Source of the DNA: Nicotiana tabacum
Lineage: Eukaryota; Streptophyta; Magnoliopsida; Solanales; Solanaceae
DNA: 64,000 nucleotides
Direction of reading: 5' to 3'
Assembly (NCBI RefSeq): GCF_000715075.1
Contig: NC_134095.1
Span: forward strand, 57,966,419 to 58,030,418
Part shown: one piece after another, positions 24,686 through 34,521 of the stretch
How the letters are laid out: each line of letters begins with the position of its first letter
How positions within the stretch are numbered: position 1 is the first letter of the stretch
Translations under genes and position numbers: made by a program
Notes under the pieces: model-generated
Database searches by the model: none
What the model was told of the DNA's origin: nothing
What the model saw: only the letters and a program-made list of their open reading frames with translations

Positions 24686-25734
24686 TAGCCTTGTAATCCT
24701 AATAGTTTTATGACATAATACTACAAGTTAGGAATCCTATATGATTAACATGTTAGGTTTCCTATCAGTATAATTACTTTTGGGATCGAGGCATATTTTT
24801 AGTCATGTAATCCTATTACTTTTAAAATATACTTCTTAAAAAATTCTATTGCTAATTTAATTTGAAAACATATTATAATGTTCTATTACTAATTTAATTT
24901 AAGAATATATTATATTGTCCAAATCCATTTAGAAAAAAAAGAGCCCATGTTATTATAAAAATATGAATATAATATTGATAGACCAAAATAGTCCTAAAAT
25001 ATTAAAAAATATGTGTATGAAGGTTTAATAAAATCAATTTTCATAAAAATCGTCCATATTGGCAGTACATTACCAATCTATAATATTTAATACCAAGAAA
25101 AAATAAAAGTAATATTAAATGGACTGTGTAAAGCGTTGAAATAAAAAAAATATCCCCATAATATATTTTTATATTATTTTTGAACTGTTTTCCTACTCAA
25201 GTAATATATTTTTTAATCATTTTTAGTGTAATCTTGAAAAATATACACAATTATTAAACAACAACTAAGAAAATATGTAAGAATATAAATGTGTGAGAAA
25301 GAGAAAGAGTAATGGTTGGTAAGAGCCAATACCACTAATGATTCTGCTAACATAAAAATCTAAAAGTGGAATGTTTTTTACTCTTTGAAAAAAAAAATTT
25401 ATGGTGGGCAAAATTATAATTAAAATTAAATCGTCAAAACAATAGATGAACTAATATTAAGAATCTGAATCAACATAAAATAAATTTATTTTTTGTGTTA
25501 AGACCAAATAATTAAATCTTTCAATTAATTATTTAGCAAGAGAATCCAATTCAACTATTTTTATATCCATCATATGAGTAAAATTATTTTTCACGTAAAA
25601 AAATCTTAGGGTACATAAATTTATTTCATAAAAAGAGTGTTAGAGATTAAAAAAAATTAGAACACAAAGTAAAAATTGTTAGTATTATAGTATTAAGAAT
25701 TAACGGCCATATAAATGTCTGTTGAAGCACAATC
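24686..25734. other. AT-rich spacer
   Basis: No gene is seen. A short tandem duplication of about 50 bp (TTCTATTGCTAATTTAATTT / TTCTATTACTAATTTAATTT) lies near 24840-24925. The rest is A/T-rich with homopolymer runs. Confidence 0.6.
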
Positions 25735-27165
25735 AAAGCTACATCCTGAACAAACAAGCTTTCAAGACTATATTATAAAGAGTCGACTCTAGTAAAACGG
25801 GATTATCCTTTGTAGATGCCTCCGACGAATCGAAATAATATTTATATGTTGTGCATTACTTGCAAATGTCAAATCAAGAGGCATGAAATAGTTAGCAATA
25901 ATAACAAATGATGTACCCACAACGATTTTATTATGAGACTACTCACTTTAGATTTGATATACCTCTTCAAACAACTAAAATAACCATCACAAATATATTA
26001 ATGCAGGGCATGTTGCTAAATTTATAAGGGAAGGAAAATTGATAATTAGGGATGAAACGCTTATAATTAAGTGTCAAATGATCGAAACAATTGCCCAAAG
26101 TTCTGGAGATATATTGAATATCAATGAACCGTTTGGTGAAAATTTAATGGTTTGGAAGACGATTTCTATCAATTACAACCAATAGTTCCAAAATCGATGA
26201 AAGCAGAGACTGTAAAAACTAGCTTGCCAAAATTATACTTATGGCCTAAAATGAAAAAGATTCAACTGACAAGAAATATAAAGTAAGAACAGATCTAGTA
26301 TTTAATGACTTCATGCTTCGTGTCGAAAACATAGAAGAACATCTAATAAAAGATGATTTGGTTCTTCCAGAACACTTGGTTATCAATCCCAGTAGTAATA
26401 GTAGTGCATTAAATAAGGAAAATATTTCTACCATTAGGTAAAATGCAATATGTGCAAATTGCATAGCATAAATTAAAAAGTTATCTTAGCTAGCAAAAAT
26501 AAATATGTTGATCAACTTAATAAAAGGTTGATTGTGAAATTTTATGGTAAAAATAAAATATTTTTTAGTTTTTGCCTAAGTAGAAGATGATACCAACAAT
26601 TACTACCAAGAAGAATACTTAAATACTTTAGTACCAAATGGTCTTCTACCACACATGTCTGTTGTTATGTTTATTTTTTCTTACGCATGTTAGTGTCACC
26701 GTATATGCAATAGAGTAAGTTAAAATTGATCTTCCATTGCATATAGATTGATTTTGAAGAAAACTATGCCCGTCAAGGTACTGAAAAACTTAGATCCATT
26801 GAATAACTTATGTAATAGCACATAGATGATATATCGAAGTTTTGACAATAACGTTATACATGCAAAAATTATGATACTGGTCAATGTGCTTTTAAATATA
26901 CTTTTACTAAAGAATATCCTTTTAAGTTTGTATGAAAATAATTTTCAATATGTTTATGTTTTACAATTATAATAAATAAAGCACAAGGACAAACATCCTA
27001 AATATTGGATCATATTTATCGCAATATGTTTTCTTACACGAAGAACTATATATAGTACTTTCAAGAGTAATATCATATTGACAACAAGAGTTCTGATTAT
27101 GGCGGAACAAGCAAAGCATTAGGAGGAAATATACAAAAAAAAGATCATCTACAAAGAACTGTTCG
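25735..27165 (+). pseudogene. Helitron-type PIF1 helicase pseudogene
   Basis: Pieces in three frames follow the order of a Helitron helicase. They are LHPEQTSFQDYI and FVDAS at the degenerate Walker A region (25735-25845), LLANVKSRGM (~25860), FIREGKLIIRDETL at the Walker B position (~26020), NEPFGENLMVW (~26125), LPKLYLWPKMKKIQLT (~26225), DDLVLPEHLVIN (~26355), QEEYLNTLVPNGL (~26600), LKNLDPLNNLCN (~26780), CFTIIINKAQGQT (~26960) and the arginine-finger region VLSRVISY (~27065). Many stops and frameshifts occur, and the Walker A GxGKT is lost. No replication-initiator (Rep) domain or Helitron 5'-TC / 3' hairpin-CTRR end was found nearby, so the element boundaries are unknown. Confidence 0.85.
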
Positions 27166-27691
27166 GTAACCGACCATCAAATTAAATACTTTTAAAATAT
27201 AATACGTAATTTTCTAACTAACATGACTAAATTGATCATTTGTATAAGTTTTAATGATTTACTTTCATTTTAAATTCACATATTATGCTAATGTAATATT
27301 TTTGGACTTTTATGTATTTAAATGCTTAAACCATCACGTAACATTATTAACATAATAGTTTTAAAAAAAATCATAAATTAATAATTTGTGGGAGCCGCCC
27401 CCACCCCCCAAGCTCCAACCTATGTTCCAACGATGATGTCGGATTCAACAAATACTCCCAACGTTCCAACACTTCAACTTCTCTCTTCCTATTTTCCATC
27501 AATTTTCTCCCTCCTCTTCTCTCCGGCCAAACTTCCGGCGGCCGTCACAAACTCCGGCTTCAGGTCCATCTTCCGGCGGCCGTCACGAAACACTTAGCCG
27601 TTGAGTAGTTAAATCTACACAAAACATCACCTACTGCGTTTCTCCGCCATTGCCAACCTTTTTTTTTAATTTTGTTTTGGTGCATTAATTA
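27166..27691 (+). promoter_or_regulatory. promoter and 5' leader region of the At4g08330-like gene
   Basis: The stretch turns from AT-rich to C-rich (from ~27390) just before the gene start, as in many plant 5' leaders. A 17-base word CTTCCGGCGGCCGTCAC occurs twice (27532-27547 approximately, and 27570-27586). An open frame at 27388-27597 (69 codons, proline- and serine-rich) could be an upstream ORF, but nothing shows that it is translated. I do not see a convincing TATA box. Confidence 0.45.
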
Positions 27692-30600
27692 ATGGAAACA
27701 TCAAGTGGGTATCTGAATTATCATCAACATCCCTCTTTTGGTTCTTCTAGGAGAGATGTTTCTTACAGGTTCGCTTTCTTCAAAGAATCTTACTTTAATA
27801 TCCGAAGAAAAAAAATTGCGATTCAAATGGCCGTTTTTACTTTTGATAGAACTTTCGTTTGATTTTAAATGTGCTGCTAGGTGCAATAATTATATGTGAA
27901 TTTTGGCTCCTTGTTTCCCAATATTAATTTGAAATGAATTGTATGGTGCTTGACTTGAACTTTTCATTCTTAAAATTAGGTTGTTTATTTTACTGTTTTG
28001 TGGTTCAAAATTTTAATTTCTTAAGAAAAGAATCTTACTTTATTAACCAAATGAAAATAATTGTCATTACAGTTTGTGAAGCGATCACACATTCGCACTG
28101 AGTTTCCACATGTTTTGATAGATGCACTCAGTGGCGAAGCAAGGGTGTTCAAAGTTTATTTTTAATCAATAACAAGTAATATTTTATCTTATACGTAGTA
28201 TAATTTTTCGGCCAAGGGTCGTCAGTTGACCACCCTTGGGCCAACATAGCTTCGCCCCTGGGTGCACTAACTAAGTTTTTTCCACATATTAGTGAGAACA
28301 CATGCTGTATAATTTAGATGTTAATTTATAGAGTGTTAATACCTGCACTGCTGTTGTTCTTGTGGAGAAAAGAATCAAAGTCGTATTAGGATTCTATGTT
28401 AATAAAGTGAGTTAAGTGTACCTGCACTTCAAACTATATCCTTTCTGTTGGCCTTGTTGCCCGGCTATTAGTGGAGAAGAGAGAGTTTGGACATATTGGA
28501 GAAAGAGTGTGGTACTTTTTCTTACATAGTTGAGGAGTTAAGTTCCTTTAGCTAATAAAACTAGATTAGATTGTCCTTATTTAAAAAAAAAACTAGATTA
28601 GATTGTTAGAAATTAAATTGAATTATTAGGTAAAGATTACATCTTTTCTAGGAATTCCATATCTGAGACAATGAAACAAACTGTACTGGTCCCTATATTG
28701 CAGTCTCATTCATTCTCTTGAAGGATTTCAGCTAATTGTTTGCCTTTTATTTGGTGCTAAACTGCTACCTTCTGATCTTCTGCTTATTTCAAGTTACAAA
28801 ATTTCCTAAAATCTTTTCAGTCTGCGTGCAAGTTAGAGATCTCATTGTCTTATTCCTTTCTACTTTATAAAAAGAAGAAAGAAAAACGGGAAAAGATTGT
28901 CTTGCTCCTTTAATCCTATTAAAATTAAAACATTTGAATATGGCATTTAGGATGGTATAACAACAACTATGTCTTAATCCTAAACTAGTTGGCGGTTGGC
29001 TATATAATCCTCACTGTTCGTGTCGCTCCATTTAAACCTTTCTCGATCTAATATTAAAAAATTTAGGTTCTTTAGCAGTAGTAAGTTTTTACATTTTGTA
29101 CTGGTATCCAAATCTTTAACAAGACCAAAAAAATCCTAGCTAAAAGTCAACATAATGTAAATGTATTAACATGATTAAAACGATATTCGACTTTCCTACA
29201 AAATAAACTGTATCCAACTATTTGGTATCTCCTATATGGTTTCTTTTATTCCATTGTATCCTAGTTTGCTAAGTCTCATGGGCTCCAAGAGATTGTAGGT
29301 CTTTTGTTACTTCATACCATTGTGACATTTTTCCTATCTCGTCCCCTTTAACACCTTCAATAACTGTGGTTTTTACACCTAAAACCGGTATCTGGAGGTT
29401 GACGTCGATGGGAGAAACAAAATATAATGGATACTTTTGTTTAGATGGCCAGGATTCACTTTCTTTTGCTCCTAGATATAATCACAACATTTTCTTGGTG
29501 CTGGTTCTGTAACATCAAGAATACTTAACATTCAAAAAAAATAAAATAATAACAATGAAAAAAAGAAAATCTTTTTGGTTTCTTGCCCCATTCTTCCAGT
29601 CGGTGTTTGATTTGTTAGGTCATGTCTCAGATTGTCAACTCGGTTTATCATGAACTATTGTTTGTGCATTATCAGGCATCATACTTGACGGCCTTTCCTT
29701 TGTGAAAGAGAATACAAGTACAATAGAAGAAAACTCTTTACAAAGAATTTTGCAAAATCAGCCTTTAAAGTTTGACTAAAATCTGACTTGGTGATCGAGT
29801 TACATTCTCAATCCTTGACTAATCATCCTAAAATTGTTATGTGTTTTGCCTTCGAGTCATTGTCTTGGTCTTATGATGATCACAGCTAAAATTAATTTTA
29901 TTCGGCCACTTCTGGAAGATATTGGACAGATAATTTTTTAAGTTTGAACTAATGTTCACACAAACAGAAGTAAGGCCTCTAAACTGAAGAAACCTATTAA
30001 CCTGGTGTTCTAGGGCTCATGGATGGCGTTCTACATGCTGGATTTTAGTCTCAATAATCCTAATAGTGTAAAGAAGCAGCCCCACATTGACTTTGAGGAT
30101 TTCGGTGGTGTTGATAGGAATTAGCCATATACTGGCAATTGTTTTTTGGTAAATCTAATTACTCAACCCAACAGTGTATCTGCCATGGATCTTGTCATTG
30201 TTAGAACAGGTCAGGGGTTCTTTATTTTATTTTCTCTGCAGAGAGGACAACAATGATGGACATTATTTCCATCAGTGAGCTGTTAATTCTTTTCTCAACT
30301 GACTTCTCCATTCACTGATTTTCTGTCCTTTTTGATTTTGAGATAAGTAACTGTCATTACCTTACCTGTATTTTGTCGATTAGTCTGCAAAAAGCCATCA
30401 TTCTTCATGCTTTGTTTGTACTCCAATAAAAGTAAAAGAAAAGTTGAATTTGGACCAAGTAGCCAAAAAAATGGACACCAGTCATGTAGCAAAAGTTGAT
30501 TTGACCACAAAAAAAACTCATCTCCCTAGTTATGGTCCTATATGAAACTTAGAGAGACTTCGTTTGTACCAAAGAATGCTTTACGCTAGAATGTTTCTCT

Positions 30601-31512
30601 GAGAAGATGAGATGTATCTTTTGTTTGGACTTAAGAACTCTTAATTATCCATGAGAACAAGCAAATTACAATAGCTCCACTTCATTATAGAGGGTTTAAA
30701 TGTGGTTGAGCATCATCTAAGATTGATTAGTAGCATTTCTGCCTAACAAATACGATAAAGCAATTGCGAGGTAAGGAGATGGTCAGAACTTCACATTTTA
30801 TGCAAAACTAGGAAACTTTAAGCATCTAAATGTCGAGAAAAGAGATGCAGTTTGTAGTCTATGCTCCTGAGGAACATTGTGTTTTTTTTTATTTAAAATT
30901 TTTGATTAACTAACCGTCTCAAAGAAAGAGAAAAGGTATGTGAGCAGAAAAGGGGAAAACGATCAATTAGTCCAGTTAATTGGATGTTAATATTAGTTCT
31001 ATAGTGCATTGTGCAATTATTTTTATCTTTAGTAGATATTTTGTTCTTTAATTATTATGGCTTTACTGCTTCTTTTAGTCAAACAGTCTGCAGCTCTATC
31101 TGTTTGTTTATGCAGCTGTGGCAGTTGTGGGTATGAGCTAAACCTTAACTCGTCTAGTCGCAATACCGCTTCCATTGGTTCCAAGTACGGAAAATCCATA
31201 AAGAAAGGGATGATCTCCTTCTTGTCCATTGATGAAAGCAGATTTACCCAGGTTGAAGAATTTAAGTGTGTGCCATTCTTCTTCTCCAAGCGTTCTTGGG
31301 GCTTGTTCCAGCGGCGAACAAAACTTCTGTGCAGAAAATGTGGTAATGATATTGGAATTGCTTATGATGATAGTGCTTCTTCTTACCCACTTGTAGCAGA
31401 TGCATCAGATACAGCCTCTGGCAGTGAAACAAGCACTCATAGAAAATATGATATCAAAATCCGCTCCTTGCAACCTTCTTCATCGGCATCGGGTACTCCT
31501 CTCCCCGAATGA
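27692..31512 (+). CDS. At4g08330-like plant protein of unknown function (two exons)
   Basis: Exon 1 is 27692-27768 and exon 2 is 31116-31512, giving 157 residues. Exon 1 ends ...GATGTTTCTTACAG with a GT donor. The intron ends TTTGTTTATGCAG, and the split codon restores a serine just before the first cysteine pair. The ATG at 31057 opens a longer frame into exon 2, but its first residues are intron-coded and hydrophobic without family similarity, so I rejected it. The protein has two CXXC pairs (C27/C30 in SCGSCGYELNL; C98/C101 in LLCRKCG), a conserved middle (GSKYGKSIKKGMISFLSIDE, SRFTQVEEF) and a serine-rich tail. The family is known from plants as uncharacterised At4g08330-like, sometimes annotated chloroplastic. 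The two cysteine pairs suggest a zinc ribbon (inference). No stop or frameshift is present; this is the only intact gene in the window. Confidence 0.87.
28129..28260. mobile_element. hAT-type MITE (132 bp)
   Basis: The terminal inverted repeats are CAGTGGCGAAGC on the left and the complement of GCTTCGCCCCTG on the right, 11 of 12 matching. Flanking 8-bp duplications are GATGCACT (28121-28128) and GGTGCACT (28261-28268), 7 of 8 matching. The 8-bp duplication and CAG...CTG ends fit the hAT superfamily. It has no coding capacity. Confidence 0.85.
28955..29440 (+). repeat. dispersed plant repeat, SINE-like
   Basis: The left end reads AACAACAACTATGTCTTAATCC, then ACTAGTTGGCGGTTGGCTAT and ATAATCCTCACTGT, wording that I recognise from a widespread plant interspersed repeat. 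The later part (AGATTGTAGGTCTTTTGTTA, TCTCGTCCCCTTTAACACC) belongs to the same repeat. Class and ends are uncertain. Confidence 0.5.
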
Positions 31513-32775
31513 TATATAATGCTCGTGAATATTTCTTCTGTGAGGAAAGCTTGGCATGTATTTGTGATCACACAATAGCACTGTGCTGAAATTTACGAAA
31601 TTCAAGGTGCTTTAATGTCCTGTTATATTATTTGTCAAGTAAATAAGATGAATCAGTTTACAGTTTTGGTTGGAATTTGTACAATTTTCTCGCTATCTCT
31701 CAATAGGTGGGGAAGCCTTCTGTTGAGAGGTGTGGTTTGTACTTTGTACATAAGAACAGGACTGTCAATGAGGTGTGGATTTGAAGCAGCTAAGTTGAGC
31801 ATTTGTGATTTCTGTTTGCGTGTTTTGATTCGTAGCCTAAATCATCAGGCAATCTTCAAGCTGTTAACAGGACTCTCTAAGTTGTTACTCCATGTATTTT
31901 ATGGGCTTTTCTAATTTTGTATCTTTCTAAAATAACACATTCTATGTTGTTGGTGAAAGAATTTGTAGTTGAAGAAATAGGGTTTGACAGCAAGTAATGG
32001 CACATTTTGTAGTCTGGGTGCCATGAATGCATGTTCCTCTTAAGCACACATTGTGTGATGTATGGGAAAATACAGTAAACACTCAGACCGAGTGTCACCT
32101 GGCTGTTAGTATGTTTAATATTTTGTGTGGATATTCTCTTTCTTGACCAATAGTACAGAACCATACTTGTGGTAGCTGAAGAGTGGAGGTTTCAAGGGAT
32201 AACTGACTCAAAAATAAGCAGACGTGTCTATAGTGAAAGTAGTAAAGGTAGGCATTTCATGAAAATTGAGCTATGTAAGTGAGACATTTTCAATTTAGAG
32301 TTCAAACTTTTACTTCTCTTATCATTTCTCCGGAAGGAATTTGGTTGGGAAATAAGTTATCCCAGAATTTTTTTGATAAGGAAGTTATCCCAGGATTCAT
32401 TTGTGGACGCTACTTATGTAGAAGGTTATGTTCTTGAACAGATATCAAACTTATGGGTGCCACGGTTTTTTGTGCACTTCCCCTTCTAAATGTCTGTGAG
32501 TTTTGATATTCAGGGCAATGCATTATTAACTTGAGCTTGCTTGCGCGGTACATTTGTGAATTTATAAATGATCATTTCATATATTAAATCGAGATAGAAG
32601 ACATATTTTTTTTCCCTTAGACCCAAGACTTATTTTCCCAATTAATAAAAGATACAAAAAAAAAGAAGAACTATCTCAATAAGTTTACACGCTATAGAAA
32701 TTGATCAGAAGGAAACATTAATTTAGTAACAATTGAGACTTGTATTTTTCAATAATCCTCAGAATAGATAAAAAT
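31513..32775 (+). other. 3' flank of the At4g08330-like gene
   Basis: The first few hundred bases are probably 3' UTR. I cannot place the polyadenylation site. Frames at 31615-31914 and, on the minus strand, 31877-32164 show no recognisable domain. The rest is ordinary AT-rich DNA. Confidence 0.4.
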
Positions 32776-33990
32776 AGGGTGCTATTTGTACACCTACACC
32801 ATGACCCTTTACAATTTTGAATTTAAGAAAATGACCTTTTTAAATTTCTTATGTGTAAAAGACAAATCTCTTGCGTGTAAAAGCAAATCTCTCATGTGTA
32901 AAAAAAGAGGTAGGGTAACAATAAGTTTGTAAAAAACCAAAAAACCAATTGATCAGGGGTGAAAGGCAAAGAAAAACGAGAAATTATTTCCCATTTCTCT
33001 TTACCTTGTGTGTTGGGAGGGAATGGGAATCTAGAGGCCACTCCTTTTGGAAGAAGATTTTAAAAAGAAAAAGAAAAAATTGTTTTTCGTTTTAACATGG
33101 GGTATTTGTATCTATACCCGCTTTTTGGGTCAATTTTTACCTTGTGCCCGCTTTGCAAAAAGATTTGCAAGCGTACCCACTTTTTCGCGTAACTTACAAC
33201 ATACGGGCATGAAGTAGCAAAGTCAATCACGCAAAACTTCAGCATTCTAGTAGACGGGCCTGAAATAGCAAAAATTGCTGAACCAAGTGTGTTGAAGTTT
33301 TTGTTTGTAATTGCTAAACTTAAGCATAGTAGCTGAAGTTTTGTTCTTTATTTGCTGAAGTTTTTTTTTTGTAATTGTTGAACTTAAGCATAGTAGCTGA
33401 AGTTTTGTTCTCTATTTGCTAAAGTTTTTGTTTGTAATTGCTAAATTTAAGCATTCTAGTAGCTGAAGTTTTGTTCTCTATTTGGTGAACTTAAGCATGT
33501 TTTAGCTGAAGTTTTGTTTTATATTTGCTGAACTACAACATGTTTTATGCTATCATGTAATTAATTTTTTGTACAGATAATAAGTTTATCATAAGTAGAA
33601 TTAGTAACTTAAAAAACTAGATAATGATTTAGCACAACAGGTTAAAATGCATTGATAATGTACAAAGCTGAATCCAAAAAAATAATAGAATGTGAATTAA
33701 AGGAAATGGACTTATATTTACATACATGTACATACTTACTTTAGAAAGTTATTTATAATTTATTTTTAAATAATCTGATAAACATACTTATGGAAACATC
33801 ATCCCCATGAACTGAAGTTTCATAGCAACATCAACATCAATAGAAGAAAGAAGAAGAAGAAGAAGAAAACGAAGGAGGAGGAGAAAGGAGGCTGAAGTTA
33901 TTTAAAAAGTGGGTACAAATTAAAACTTTTAAAAAAAATAAATATAAATTAAATGGGGGCGACCAAATAGGGCGCCCTATGCAATTTTTA
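32776..33990. repeat. unclassified ~1.2-kb repeat with imperfect inverted ends
   Basis: The left end ATAGGGTGCTATTTG and the complement of the right end (ATAGGGCGCCCTATTTG) are similar. Inside, a second near-inverted pair exists: GTATCTATACCCGCTTTTT on the left (33108) and AAAAAGTGGGTACAAATT on the right (33903). It contains a 64-66-bp minisatellite and a GAAGAA-rich run (33845-33890). No coding region is seen. It may be a non-autonomous DNA element. Confidence 0.35.
33285..33545 (+). repeat. 64-66-bp minisatellite (AGCTGAAGTTTTGTT units)
   Basis: Copies of AGCTGAAGTTTTGTT begin at 33331, 33395, 33461 and 33504, separated by TTGTAATTGCTAAACTTAAG-type spacers. The last unit is shorter (43 bp). 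Confidence 0.8.
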
Positions 33991-34467
33991 CGTTTATCAT
34001 GCAGAGCCTACATGAAAATATGCTCAAGAATTAAGCAAAAACTAATTGATGGCACAATTAAAAAAAAAAAAAAATCTCTCGTCATCTCATAGTGAATGTC
34101 CCATAGTTACTCGGTAAAGTTGAAGATTTAACCACATGTCTATTTGAATTAATTAATGCAAAATGTTGAGAACAAATCATTCTTCAACTCTTCCCGAAAA
34201 GTATAAGAATGCAACAATTTATTGCAAAAAGCTTAGAGTAAAAATTGAATGTGTGCGCGCATATATAAATATATATATATATAAAGCGTATTGAGTAATC
34301 TATGTATATAGCAATGTTACTTCTTGAACACATGAAGTTGATGCGGTATCAGCTATTCTTACCCCTAAATCAACGGCACATTTTGTAACTAAGTTCCATC
34401 TAAATATTTATAAATATTTAATAAATTTCTTAATATAACTGTTGGGTTTGGACATAAGTAAGTAGTC
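33991..34467. other. AT-rich spacer
   Basis: No gene is seen. It holds an A run (34050-34070) and a TA-rich microsatellite (34258-34285). Confidence 0.6.
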
Positions 34468-34482
34468 CCGAGAAACCACACT
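34468..34482. repeat. LINE target-site duplication, left copy
   Basis: CCGAGAAACCACACT is identical to 41468-41482, and adjoins the poly(A) end of the LINE. Confidence 0.93.
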
Positions 34483-34521
34483 TTTTTTTTTGGTAATGGA
34501 CGATTTTATTAATACAACAAA

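Larger units (their letters stand above)
27769..31115 (+). other. intron of the At4g08330-like gene (3347 bp)
   Basis: It is bounded by GT at 27769 and AG at 31115, with a T-rich tract before the acceptor. It is long for a plant intron and holds a hAT-type MITE (28129-28260) and a SINE-like dispersed repeat (about 28955-29440). I found no further coding exon inside it. Confidence 0.75.

Noticed and set aside
31057..31115. ATG at 31057 as start of the At4g08330-like gene
   Set aside because: These codons are intron. A clean acceptor lies at 31115, and the exon at 27692-27768 joins in frame and completes the cysteine-rich start.
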